From assembly GCF_003351025.1 (NCBI RefSeq), contig NZ_QPCG01000001.1:1557949-1621948 (forward strand): DNA of 64,000 nucleotides, written 5' to 3'. The notes under the pieces were generated by a model. The model was not told the DNA's origin, made no database searches, and saw only the letters and a list, made by a program, of their open reading frames with translations. Position numbers and translations under genes: made by a program. The stretch is from Mucilaginibacter endophyticus. Lineage in GTDB: Bacteria; Bacteroidota; Bacteroidia; Sphingobacteriales; Sphingobacteriaceae. The number at the start of each line of letters is the position of its first letter. The first letter of the stretch is position 1. This document shows, in pieces, positions 6,921-15,874 of the stretch.

Positions 6921-8855
6921 ATGGAAAGTAAATTAAGGTTGGCCGAATATAAAGTGCTTTTATACAGGCTGTTTTTGGGGTATTTGTTTTATTTTATTGC
7001 AAGGGTACTGTTCTTTGCATTTAATACGCACTTGTTTGCTGTTGATAGTTCCTGGGCATTGCTTAGGTTATGCTATTACGGTATGGCCTTTGATACTACC
7101 GCGCTGCTTTACATCAATAGCCTGTTTATTTTACTTAGCGTTTTGCCGCTAACCATTAATACCCGGCCTAAGTTTCAAAAGGGGATGGCCATCCTGTACT
7201 TTGTTACCAATTTACTTGCGTACGCTACCAACTTTGTCGATATTATTTACTACCGCTTTAGCCAGGTGCGCTCAACCAAAGCTACACTTGATGTACTTGC
7301 CGACGAGAATAATAAGAAGTTGTTGTTCACTCATTTTTCCGAGGCTTATTGGTATGTAGTGTTCATATTTATTCTGTGCGCTGTTTGCTGGATCTGGCTG
7401 TATCGGCGTGTAAAGTTGAAACCCTCGAAGGTGACTGATAAGAAAATATATTTCTCATCATCTGTAGTTTCGTTTCTGCTGATCCTTGCATTGGTTATTG
7501 GCGGGATTCGTGGTGATTTTGCCCATAGCACAAGGCCCATTAATATGGTTGATGCCTATAAACATATCACGGTACCTAATCAGGGCGATATCGTGCTAAA
7601 TACGCCTTTCGCTATTTTTCGTACACTGGGTACCAACAATTATAAGCTTCAGCATTGGGCGGATGAGGCTTACATCAGCACCAACATAAAACCCATAAAA
7701 CAATATAAAACCAAACCTGCTAATAAACCCAATGTAGTGATCATCATATTGGAAAGCATGGCCCGCGAGTATTGGGGTAGCATGAACCGCGATGTTAATA
7801 TACCGGGCTTTAAATCATACACACCGTTTTTAGATTCCTTATCCAACAGTAGCCTGATATTTACTAATGCTTATGCAACGGGCAGGCAATCTATTCATGC
7901 GGTGTCGTCGGTTATAGCGGGTATTCCTTCGTTTCAGAATGCCTTTACATCATCGCCTTACGCCAAGCAAAAAATCCAGTCGGTGGTATCCATTTGTGAT
8001 AGCATGGGGTATGAAACCTCTTTCTTCCATGGTGCCGCTAACGGTTCGATGGGTTTTCAGGGTTTTGGCAGTATTTTGGGATACCAGCATTATTATGGCC
8101 GTACGGAGTACAATGATGATAAAGACTTTGACGGTATCTGGGGTATTTGGGACGAGCACTTTTTCCCGTTCATGGGTCGCACGCTTAGCGCGCAGAAACA
8201 ACCCTTTATGGCCACACTTTTCACCCTGTCGTCGCATGACCCTTATCAGTTGCCCGAAAAATATAAAGCAAGATTTAAAGGAGGGCCGCTGGCTATTGAT
8301 AAATGCGTTCAATATACGGATAATGCTTTGCGAATCTTTTTTAACTACGCTAAAACACAGCCATGGTTCAATAATACCATTTTTGTGATCACTGCCGATC
8401 ATACCAGCCAGACATATTATCCCGAATACAGTAAACAGGTTAACCGTTTTGCCGTACCCATCCTTTTTTATAGCGCCAATAACGCCTATAACTTAAAAGG
8501 TGTACGTACAGATCTGGCTTCGCAAATGGATGTTTATCCAACGGTTGTTGATCTGATAGGTTATAACAAACCCTTCAGGTCATGGGGGAGGAGCCTGGTA
8601 AGTAATTTGCCAGATGAACAGCCTAAAGTGATCAATTCAACGGGTAATATTTACCAGTTTATGCAGGGCAATTATACTTACTTGTTCGACGGCAAAAACT
8701 TCACCGGCATTTTTGATGTGAACGATAAAGGATTGGAGAAAAACCTGATGGCCACACAGCCTAACGCCGAAATGCAAAAAGGTATGCAGGATTGCAAAGC
8801 CCTGATCCAGGATTATGCGGACAGGATTGTGAATGGGAAACTGGTGGCGAAGTAG
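6921..8855 (+). CDS. LTA synthase-like membrane sulfatase/phosphotransferase
   Basis: 644 residues from the ATG at 6921; an upstream TTG at 6891 is less likely. About five N-terminal transmembrane helices (to about residue 205) precede an extracytoplasmic sulfatase/alkaline-phosphatase-fold domain. Metal and catalytic elements are 'VIIILESMAREYWG' (Glu about 278), 'ATGRQSIHAVSS' where Ser about 324 takes the place of the nucleophilic Thr of LTA synthases, and 'VITADHTSQ'. Gram-negatives have no lipoteichoic acid, so the likely role is transfer of a phosphoglycerol- or phosphoethanolamine-type group to an envelope glycan or lipid. Convergent with the next gene. Confidence 0.85.
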   Translation: MESKLRLAEYKVLLYRLFLGYLFYFIARVLFFAFNTHLFAVDSSWALLRLCYYGMAFDTTALLYINSLFILLSVLPLTINTRPKFQKGMAILYFVTNLLAYATNFVDIIYYRFSQVRSTKATLDVLADENNKKLLFTHFSEAYWYVVFIFILCAVCWIWLYRRVKLKPSKVTDKKIYFSSSVVSFLLILALVIGGIRGDFAHSTRPINMVDAYKHITVPNQGDIVLNTPFAIFRTLGTNNYKLQHWADEAYISTNIKPIKQYKTKPANKPNVVIIILESMAREYWGSMNRDVNIPGFKSYTPFLDSLSNSSLIFTNAYATGRQSIHAVSSVIAGIPSFQNAFTSSPYAKQKIQSVVSICDSMGYETSFFHGAANGSMGFQGFGSILGYQHYYGRTEYNDDKDFDGIWGIWDEHFFPFMGRTLSAQKQPFMATLFTLSSHDPYQLPEKYKARFKGGPLAIDKCVQYTDNALRIFFNYAKTQPWFNNTIFVITADHTSQTYYPEYSKQVNRFAVPILFYSANNAYNLKGVRTDLASQMDVYPTVVDLIGYNKPFRSWGRSLVSNLPDEQPKVINSTGNIYQFMQGNYTYLFDGKNFTGIFDVNDKGLEKNLMATQPNAEMQKGMQDCKALIQDYADRIVNGKLVAK

Positions 8856-8858
8856 TAA

Positions 8859-9698
8859 TTAATAGGTATATTCTCTTTTTTTATCAGAATATAGTTGTTT
8901 TTTATGCTCGCCGTTTGATTTGGTACTTATTTCGTAAGTGGTTTCGTTAATGCAGTTGCCGCGGGAATCATAGGTTAATGTGGCTTCAAAAAAGGTTTTA
9001 TTTCCTTTGTAATCTTTTCTTATCCAGTTTACTAAATCGCCTTGTGGATTAAAAGTCATACCTTCATCTGGCATTATGATGTTTTTCTTAAAATTGATTG
9101 TTGAGGTATCTGTATTCAAGATGGTGCCATCCGGTTTTATCACAGAGGTGATTACCTTATTCTTGTCATACAAGTAAGTCGCAGTTTCTTTACCGTAAGG
9201 ACTACCGTCAGCCGCAAATCCAGAAATTTCAACAGGGTTACCACGTTCATTATTTGCAATTTCGTAATGCTCAAATACATTGCCCGCTATGTTTTGGTAG
9301 ATGATCTGCACCAAAAAATGCTGGTTATTGTATTGATATGTTATTACGTGTTTCTGCAAGCCTAAGATAGTCCAGCTTTCCGCAGTACTTGATAAAATCA
9401 ACCTGTTGGTGGTGTCATTGATTCGGGCAAGTCGTAAATTAAGTTTGTTATCATCATCAAAACGCTCTTCTGTTACAAGCATGCCTGCGTTATCAAACTT
9501 TTTTACGCTTTTGTTTTTGCTATTACCTCTGTTTCCATAAAATGTCGTGGTTTCAGTTATTTTTTTAGGTCGGGCACCTTTATAGTCGCGTTCTTCATTT
9601 AGGTGTAAAGCGCTGTATATATTTTGCGCACTTGCCAGCATTGGTATTAAAATAAATATGTAAGAGATTGTTAGCTTATGTATGGTATTTACGCACAT
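8859..9698 (-). CDS. Secreted protein with YD-type repeats, function unknown
   Basis: 279 residues with an N-terminal hydrophobic signal (ISYIFILIPMLASAQ). The mature part has spaced motifs such as 'KKFDNAGMLVTEERF', 'YEIANNERGNPVEI' and 'ATLTYDSRGNCINETTYE', which resemble degenerate YD (Rhs-like) beta-repeats common in Bacteroidota secreted proteins. No enzyme signature is visible. Its 3' end is 3 bp from the stop of the convergent sulfatase gene. Confidence 0.65.
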   Translation of the reverse strand: MCVNTIHKLTISYIFILIPMLASAQNIYSALHLNEERDYKGARPKKITETTTFYGNRGNSKNKSVKKFDNAGMLVTEERFDDDNKLNLRLARINDTTNRLILSSTAESWTILGLQKHVITYQYNNQHFLVQIIYQNIAGNVFEHYEIANNERGNPVEISGFAADGSPYGKETATYLYDKNKVITSVIKPDGTILNTDTSTINFKKNIIMPDEGMTFNPQGDLVNWIRKDYKGNKTFFEATLTYDSRGNCINETTYEISTKSNGEHKKQLYSDKKREYTY

Positions 9699-9847
9699 AA
9701 GGTTTAGCGTTTGTTGTGAAATAGATTATAAGTTTTTCAAAAGTAATATAAGGCGGATAGTTTGTTTTACCCACATATTCCACACCTCCTCAACTTTTCA
9801 ACAATGCCCTAAAACACCTGGCAATGCATTAACTTTACCCGATTAAC

Positions 9848-9855
9848 AGAAGGAG
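9848..9855 (+). promoter_or_regulatory. Strong Shine-Dalgarno site selecting a TTG start for mutS
   Basis: AGAAGGAG lies 7 nt upstream of the TTG at 9863. Such a site is unusual in this lineage, and it decides in favour of the TTG, since no ATG is well placed before the conserved MutS N-terminus. Confidence 0.65.
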
Positions 9856-9862
9856 TAACCGC

Positions 9863-12472
9863 TTGGCTAAAGATACTACCAAAGAAACCCCCTTAATGCA
9901 GCAATATAATGCTATCAAAGTGAAGTACCCCGGTGCTTTGCTGCTGTTTAGGGTGGGCGATTTTTATGAAACATTTGGCGAAGACGCCGTAAAGGCTGCC
10001 GGCATTTTGGGCATAGTACTAACCCGCCGGGCAAACGGCGCTGCTACACATATTGAGCTTGCCGGTTTTCCGCACCATTCACTGGATACTTACCTGCCTA
10101 AACTGGTAAGGGCAGGGCAGCGTGTGGCCATCTGCGATCAGCTGGAAGATCCTAAAACTACCAAAACTATTGTTAAGCGTGGCGTAACCGAGTTGGTTAC
10201 ACCCGGTGTAGCTACTAACGATAACATCCTGCACCAAAAGAGCAATAACTACCTGGCATCGCTTCATTTTGAGAAAAACAGCATCGGTATTGCCCTCATA
10301 GATATTTCGACCGGCGAGTTCATGACCGCGCAGGGTAACAGCGACTATATTGATAAATTGCTGCAAAGTTTTTCGCCCAGTGAGGTGATCTATCCTAAAA
10401 GTCGCACACGCGATTTTAAGGATACCTATGGCGACCGCTTTTATACCTATGCCCTTGATGAGTGGCCTTACAGTGGCGATTATGCCAACGAAACATTGCT
10501 TAAACATTTCGGCGTTAAATCGTTAAAAGGTTTTGGTATCGATAAGCTGAATTTAGGCATTATTGCTGCCGGGGTCGCTATCCATTATCTCAACGAAACC
10601 GAACACAGGAATCTTGGGCACATTTCTGCCATCAGCAGGATAGAGGAAGACAGGTACCTTTGGCTCGACAGGTTCAGTATCCGTAACCTGGAATTGGTAG
10701 GCTCTGCCAATGAAAATGCCATGACCCTGGTTGATGTGCTTGATCATACCTGCTCGCCAATGGGGGCACGTTTGCTGCGCCGCTGGATTGTGATGCCGTT
10801 AAAGCAGATCAAAGCTATCAACGACCGTTTAGGTGTGGTTGAATACCTGATTGGCAACGAGGAGTTGAGAGAAGAGTTATTGCAGTACCTGCGCCAGATA
10901 GGTGATCTGGAAAGGCTTATTTCAAAAATAGGTTTGCAAAAAGCCAACCCACGCGAGGTTTGCCAATTAAAAAAGGCCTTAACAGCCATATCATACATCA
11001 AGCGTATAGCCGAATCATCGGAAAGCGCACCGTTACGCGCTATTGGTGAACAATTGAATCCCTGCACGCTGATCTGCGAAAAGATAGAGCGAGAATTGAA
11101 TCCCGAGCCGCCGGTAATGCTGGTAAAAGGTTCGGTGATGAACGAGGGGATTAATGAAGAGCTTGACCGGTTGCGCAAGATCGCTTTTGGGGGCAAAGGC
11201 TACCTGCTGGAGATTCAGAAACGCGAAGCCGAGTTAACCGGAATTCCATCACTTAAAGTATCGTTCAATAATGTGTTTGGTTATTACCTGGAGGTTACGC
11301 ACAGTCATCGTGATAAGGTACCAACCGAATGGATCCGTAAGCAAACGCTGGTTAACGCCGAGCGTTACATTACCCCCGAACTTAAAGAATACGAAGAGCA
11401 AATTTTAGGTGCTGAAGAAAAGATTCTGGCACTTGAAACTCAGCTATACAATGACTTGCTGTATTCGCTTGCCGAATATATTAAGCCTATCCAACTTAAT
11501 GCCCAGCTTATTGCCCGTTTGGACGTGTTGCTGAACTTTGCAACCATCTCCATAAAAAATTACTACGTAAAGCCGGAGATTAATGAAAGTAAGGTACTTG
11601 ATATTGCAGGTGGCCGCCACCCGGTTATTGAGAAGAACCTGCCGATAGGTGAGGAATACATTACCAACAGTGTATACCTCGATTCGGAAACCCAGCAGAT
11701 CATCATTATTACAGGCCCCAATATGGCCGGTAAATCAGCCTTGTTAAGACAAACCGGTTTAATTGTACTGATGGCCCAGATGGGATGCTTTGTGCCTGCC
11801 AAGGCTGCTACTATAGGCTTGGTTGATAAGATATTTACAAGGGTAGGGGCATCAGATAACCTTTCGTCCGGCGAATCAACGTTCATGGTAGAGATGAACG
11901 AAACTGCCAGTATCCTCAACAACCTGAGCGATAGGAGCCTGATCCTGTTGGATGAGATTGGTCGCGGTACATCAACCTATGATGGTATCTCCATTGCCTG
12001 GTCAATTGCCGAGTATTTGCATAATCATCCAGCCGCGAGGGCTAAAACGCTTTTTGCTACGCATTATCATGAGTTGAATGAACTCAGCAATTCGTTTAAC
12101 CGCATTAAAAACTTTAATGTATCGGTAAAAGAGGTTGGCCAGCAGATCATCTTTTTGCGTAAGCTGGTACCCGGCGGCAGCGAGCATAGCTTTGGTATTC
12201 ACGTTGCAAAACTGGCCGGCATGCCATCAAAAGTACTTTCCCGTGCCAACGAAATCTTAAAGAAACTGGAAAACGAACGCACCGGCGGCGAACATATCAA
12301 AGAAAGTATCCGTAAGGTGCAGAAACAAGCTGTACAGATGCAGATGTTTTCTATTGACGACCCGGTACTGGTAAAAATCCGCGATACCCTGAATAACCTC
12401 GATGTAAACACACTTACCCCGGTTGAAGCACTCATGAAGCTGGATGAAATTCAAAGGGTGGTGAAGGGTTGA
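9863..12472 (+). CDS. mutS: DNA mismatch repair protein MutS
   Basis: 869 residues, full length. MutS recognises mismatches and insertion/deletion loops and recruits MutL. The mismatch-binding Phe-X-Glu motif is in '[12 protein letters not shown]' (about residues 31-42). The C-terminal ABC ATPase has Walker A '[11 protein letters not shown]' (about 617-627), '[13 protein letters not shown]', Walker B '[13 protein letters not shown]', and the 'ATHYHEL' switch. The start is TTG, supported by a strong Shine-Dalgarno site. A degenerate repeat array begins a few bases after the stop. Confidence 0.97.
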   Translation: MAKDTTKETPLMQQYNAIKVKYPGALLLFRVGDFYETFGEDAVKAAGILGIVLTRRANGAATHIELAGFPHHSLDTYLPKLVRAGQRVAICDQLEDPKTTKTIVKRGVTELVTPGVATNDNILHQKSNNYLASLHFEKNSIGIALIDISTGEFMTAQGNSDYIDKLLQSFSPSEVIYPKSRTRDFKDTYGDRFYTYALDEWPYSGDYANETLLKHFGVKSLKGFGIDKLNLGIIAAGVAIHYLNETEHRNLGHISAISRIEEDRYLWLDRFSIRNLELVGSANENAMTLVDVLDHTCSPMGARLLRRWIVMPLKQIKAINDRLGVVEYLIGNEELREELLQYLRQIGDLERLISKIGLQKANPREVCQLKKALTAISYIKRIAESSESAPLRAIGEQLNPCTLICEKIERELNPEPPVMLVKGSVMNEGINEELDRLRKIAFGGKGYLLEIQKREAELTGIPSLKVSFNNVFGYYLEVTHSHRDKVPTEWIRKQTLVNAERYITPELKEYEEQILGAEEKILALETQLYNDLLYSLAEYIKPIQLNAQLIARLDVLLNFATISIKNYYVKPEINESKVLDIAGGRHPVIEKNLPIGEEYITNSVYLDSETQQIIIITGPNMAGKSALLRQTGLIVLMAQMGCFVPAKAATIGLVDKIFTRVGASDNLSSGESTFMVEMNETASILNNLSDRSLILLDEIGRGTSTYDGISIAWSIAEYLHNHPAARAKTLFATHYHELNELSNSFNRIKNFNVSVKEVGQQIIFLRKLVPGGSEHSFGIHVAKLAGMPSKVLSRANEILKKLENERTGGEHIKESIRKVQKQAVQMQMFSIDDPVLVKIRDTLNNLDVNTLTPVEALMKLDEIQRVVKG

Positions 12473-12477
12473 TTGTT

Positions 12478-12516
12478 AGATGTGCAGATTTTAGATGTGC
12501 AAATGTGCAGATTGTT
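12478..12516 (+). repeat. Degenerate 7/8-bp array after mutS
   Basis: Units AGATGTGC, AGATTTT, AGATGTGC, AAATGTGC, AGATTGTT begin 6 bp after the mutS stop. An inverted array of the same unit is at 13121-13159. Confidence 0.65.
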
Positions 12517-12538
12517 CGAACCCTGATCTTCCGCTCAG

Positions 12539-12571
12539 AAACTTACGAAGTTTTTAAAACTTCGTAAGTTT
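12539..12571. repeat. 33-bp perfect palindrome, copy 2
   Basis: Arm AAACTTACGAAGTTTT, one central T, then the exact reverse complement. It shares a 14-bp core arm with the palindrome at 2290-2320. It may also act as a terminator for mutS, but the recurrence suggests a dispersed element. Confidence 0.8.
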
Positions 12572-12644
12572 GGCTTTTTCAGCCTTCTCTGGCGCAAGTA
12601 TTGTGCAACTGCCTCCGGGGAGCTTACTTGTGCCTTTCATAAAC

Positions 12645-13061
12645 CTATTTTTCAGTAATTGTTATGTTTCCGCCTTTGCCGGCTGTTTTGTAAACATCAA
12701 TCATAATAGTTACATGAGTGTCTCCATATTGATAAAAGATGGATGCACCATTGTTGTCTTTGAGGATGAGCGGGTATTTTATTTGTTTAATTAAGGCATT
12801 AATAAAAGTTTTGTTGGGAGATCTGTAAGTTGCTCCTCTATGATTGTAATCAATAAGTTCTTCGTTTAGGGTCGATGCGTTTTTAATAAATCTGGGTACT
12901 GGATACGGCCTTGCATCCTTTGAAAAGAGAAATGGTTTGCTAATGAGATAATTTGAATCTTTTTCTTTTAAAAGATGGTGCAGATTATCAAAAGTCAGGC
13001 TTTGTCCGTATAAACTAATGCTGCAAATTAAACAGGGAATAAATAAAAATAGCTTCTTCAT
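12645..13061 (-). CDS. Small secreted protein, function unknown
   Basis: 138 residues. The signal peptide MKKLFLFIPCLICSISLYGQ ends in a typical Bacteroidota YGQ cleavage region. The mature part is mixed alpha/beta with no domain I recognise. The gene is flanked by inverted copies of the AGATGTGC-type array (12478-12516 and 13121-13159) and by the palindrome, an arrangement resembling a small cassette. No relatedness to the neighbours is visible. Confidence 0.6.
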   Translation of the reverse strand: MKKLFLFIPCLICSISLYGQSLTFDNLHHLLKEKDSNYLISKPFLFSKDARPYPVPRFIKNASTLNEELIDYNHRGATYRSPNKTFINALIKQIKYPLILKDNNGASIFYQYGDTHVTIMIDVYKTAGKGGNITITEK

Positions 13062-13120
13062 TAAATCATATTATGCTGCAAAATAATAAAATTAGCGAAA
13101 CTATACTGCTGGCGACTTAG

Positions 13121-13159
13121 CATCTGCACATCTGAAATCTGCACACCTGCACATCTACT
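13121..13159 (-). repeat. Degenerate 7/8-bp array, inverted partner of 12478-12516
   Basis: Units CATCTGCA, CATCTGAA, ATCTGCA, CACCTGCA, CATCTACT. Read on the minus strand they match the AGATGTGC-type units downstream of mutS. It lies just upstream of the 12645-13061 gene. Confidence 0.65.
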
Positions 13160-13222
13160 CCCATGTTGATATGTTAAAAACATCTGTATCATAGCAATAA
13201 ACTTTAAAGCTAATTTTACTTC

Positions 13223-13789
13223 ATGAGCATATACCTGCGTCGTAGTTTTTATTTGTTTATATTTTTCCTTTCCCCATTTATATTAAGTTCATGTCACTCG
13301 CGCAAGGCCGCAATGCGCGGCCAGCCGGGTGAGGTGGTTAATCCTTCGCCTGATATCGCTTCAAAATACTCTGAAATTATGGGAGTAAGCAGGGGAGATA
13401 TCCAGAATGGCCGCCTTTATGCTTTTATTGATCAGTGGATGGGGACGCCTTACAAATTTGGCGGCCTTGATAAAGACGGGGTTGATTGTTCCGGACTGAC
13501 TTTTTTACTGGAGCAACAGGTTTATGGTATCACCATTCCGCGCATGACCAGTAAGCAGATCACCGTAATAAAACGAAAATACGAGGATGAGCTAAAGGAA
13601 GGGGACCTGGTATTTTTTGATTTCGACGGTAAGCAATTTAGTCATGTAGGGGTATACCTTCAGAACGGCTATGTGGTACACGCCAGTTCACGCCGGGGGG
13701 TGATCATCGTCAAACTTCGTGATCCATCGTTATATAAATACTTTTCAAGGGCCGGGTCAATTGAAAATGTTACCACCAGCATGAACTAA
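13223..13789 (+). CDS. NlpC/P60 (C40) peptidoglycan endopeptidase lipoprotein
   Basis: 188 residues. Signal peptide with lipobox LSSC (Cys24) anchors it to the envelope. The NlpC/P60 domain covers about residues 62-180: 'YKFGGLDKDGVDCSGLT' with catalytic Cys89, 'FSHVGVYL' with His141, and 'YVVHAS' with His153 as the third polar residue. The enzyme cleaves D-glutamyl-meso-diaminopimelate bonds in peptidoglycan peptides. It is followed by a short membrane-protein frame in the same direction. Confidence 0.92.
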   Translation: MSIYLRRSFYLFIFFLSPFILSSCHSRKAAMRGQPGEVVNPSPDIASKYSEIMGVSRGDIQNGRLYAFIDQWMGTPYKFGGLDKDGVDCSGLTFLLEQQVYGITIPRMTSKQITVIKRKYEDELKEGDLVFFDFDGKQFSHVGVYLQNGYVVHASSRRGVIIVKLRDPSLYKYFSRAGSIENVTTSMN

Positions 13790-13836
13790 ATAATCCCGTT
13801 CAATTTTTGCGGTAATTTCAATAATTTTGCGCCATC

Positions 13837-13977
13837 ATGGCCGATAAAAAACAAGATTATTCATTCTGGACTAAATATAAACGCTTTGCCGGTACCGAGA
13901 TCATGCTTTATGTGATCATGGTGCTTGGCATTATCCTCGGCATTATCCTCGGCATTGTAATATTTAGTTACCTTTAA
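13837..13977 (+). CDS. 46-residue single-pass membrane protein
   Basis: The frame reads MADKKQDYSFWTKYKRF, then a hydrophobic helix rich in Ile, Leu and Gly to the end. A charged N-terminus plus one transmembrane segment looks like a genuine small membrane protein. A TAATTTTG -7-like box lies at 13822-13829. Its helix is encoded partly by an exact 12-bp tandem duplication (cattatcctcgg twice, near 13929-13952). Its last 14 bp overlap the end of the convergent transglutaminase gene. Function unknown. Confidence 0.55.
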   Translation: MADKKQDYSFWTKYKRFAGTEIMLYVIMVLGIILGIILGIVIFSYL

Positions 13978-15874
13978 TCAGGGTTACATTATCGTGATCA
14001 GCATCGGCTATTGATTGATAAAAATCTACCAGTGCCTGATAGGTATCTTTGCTATAGGTGCCATCAATAAGCTGCATCTTGCGGCTATAGATCAATTTAT
14101 CTCCGTTTACTGTTGTGCTTGATTCAAATTTGCCGAACGGTTTTTCGATACTTACTTTTTTGGGCCGGGTATCAACCTTATAGCCAGCAGGCAGGGTATA
14201 GGTGATCTCATCCTCGTCGGTGTACCCTCTGTTAATGTAAACATCATTACGGCGGTTACGGACCTCACGCAGCGGGGTATTTAACCTGTTGACAGGATTG
14301 GCCAGAAAAATGATCTTTCCGTCGGCTACAGACCCATAATCACTTGCCGAGATCTTCAGATTTTCGGTGGTATATGGTTGCGCGGTTTTAAACTGTTTCA
14401 GATCAGCGCTTTCAATTTCGAGGTTGTTTATCGGGTAAATCTTTTTGAGGTCTTTTACCTGCTCTTTTGCCGATTCATAAATTACATGGTCACGGTCTTC
14501 ATAATTGGCTCCCTTAAAGTTAGTGGTGATTGAACCTTTAAGGCCGCCGTCGTCGGCAATAGTAAATGCGGCGGTGCGCTGTTCCATGTTAGCCTGGGCG
14601 GCATACTTTGGTGTATGTATCAGTTTGCCACCTTCCGGCGTACAGGCAAATACGAGACGATCATCGGTAAAGTCGCCTAAAAAGCCAAAAGGCATGTTTT
14701 GATTGGTACACTCTAAAAATGTGGTATCGCTTTTAAAAGGCAGGCACAAAATAACATGGTTACCCTGATCCATACTGGCAAAGTCAGGAAACACACCCAC
14801 CTTGGCGCTGCCCGCTTCAACCACACAATAATATGAATCGATACCTACCGTTTTAAATAGCGCCTGGGTATAATTAACTAAAGCCTTGCAGTCGCCATAA
14901 TTTTGCTGATCAACGTCTGATGCAGGGAATGGCTGATAACCGCCAATACCAATTGAAATATTGATATAATGCGTTTTACTTTGCATATACTCATATATTT
15001 TGCGGGCCTTTTGCTTTGGATCGGTGATATCACCAGTAAGCTCTTTCATACGGCTTACGGTTTGTGGGGATAAAACCTGTCTGCCTGCATTAAGCTTTTC
15101 GTATTGCCACATACCAAGCTCTTTCCAGTTAGTAAAGGAGCCCGGGATACCGCCATAGCTAAATTTTTCGGGTGCTATTTTAACGTAGCTTAAGTTTGCT
15201 GTGCGAAGCGGGCTAAACGGTTCGTACTTTATGGCTTTTAAATTAGCTGCCACCCATGTATAGGTTTTAAGCCCATCTTTATTGCTACCTATGATTACTT
15301 TGGAGGGGATATTTACTTCTTTATACCTGATCTTAAAATCGGGTTTGCAAATAAATGTATACGAACTTTTTTCAACAGCTACTCCGGTTGATGGATTAGG
15401 TTGCCAGTCCTGAAATTCCAGCGTTTGTTTGGATTTTACATCATATTCATAACTCACCGTATAAGGATAATCGGTTACCAGTGGGCGATAATGTTTGATT
15501 TTAACATCGGTAAAAAGAGAAAAGCCGTCATGGCTGTTATCATCATCAAAATCGCTTTCGCTGAATTTACTAACCGGCTTTCCGTACTGGTTATAAATTA
15601 TCCCTTTAACATCTTTTATAATACGGCTTTTATTATGCCAGATGCCAATCTCAACATCCTCATCTCCGTTTTTATTAAAAACAGTTATAGCCCTTTTTAC
15701 GTGGAGCAACACATTGTCAAAGTCACGGACCTCTGTTGTTATTTCTTCGTTCCGTACAACCGAACTGGCATAAGGCAAAAGGTCTTTCGAGATAAGTGAT
15801 ACATCAAAGTTGTCCTGCGCCTTTACACAGGTTATTGCCGAAAGTAAAAACAACGTACTTAAAAATGCTTTCAT
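13964..15874 (-). CDS. DUF3857 / transglutaminase-like secreted protein (catalytic residues present)
   Basis: 636 residues with a signal peptide (MKAFLSTLFLLSAITCVKAQ). An N-terminal DUF3857 domain is followed by a transglutaminase-like core with 'QNYGDCKALVNYTQALFKTVG' (Cys nucleophile), 'GNHVILCLPF' (His) and an acidic residue in 'FLECTNQ' where Asp is more usual, then a DUF3858-like C-terminus. Likely periplasmic; the substrate is unknown. Its ATG overlaps the stop of the upstream homologue by one base (TAATG), so the two are translationally coupled. Confidence 0.82.
   Translation of the reverse strand: MKAFLSTLFLLSAITCVKAQDNFDVSLISKDLLPYASSVVRNEEITTEVRDFDNVLLHVKRAITVFNKNGDEDVEIGIWHNKSRIIKDVKGIIYNQYGKPVSKFSESDFDDDNSHDGFSLFTDVKIKHYRPLVTDYPYTVSYEYDVKSKQTLEFQDWQPNPSTGVAVEKSSYTFICKPDFKIRYKEVNIPSKVIIGSNKDGLKTYTWVAANLKAIKYEPFSPLRTANLSYVKIAPEKFSYGGIPGSFTNWKELGMWQYEKLNAGRQVLSPQTVSRMKELTGDITDPKQKARKIYEYMQSKTHYINISIGIGGYQPFPASDVDQQNYGDCKALVNYTQALFKTVGIDSYYCVVEAGSAKVGVFPDFASMDQGNHVILCLPFKSDTTFLECTNQNMPFGFLGDFTDDRLVFACTPEGGKLIHTPKYAAQANMEQRTAAFTIADDGGLKGSITTNFKGANYEDRDHVIYESAKEQVKDLKKIYPINNLEIESADLKQFKTAQPYTTENLKISASDYGSVADGKIIFLANPVNRLNTPLREVRNRRNDVYINRGYTDEDEITYTLPAGYKVDTRPKKVSIEKPFGKFESSTTVNGDKLIYSRKMQLIDGTYSKDTYQALVDFYQSIADADHDNVTLIKGN

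Noticed and set aside
10079..11196. Several minus-strand frames inside mutS
   Set aside because: They are shadows of a clearly conserved gene; the peptides have no start context or family features.
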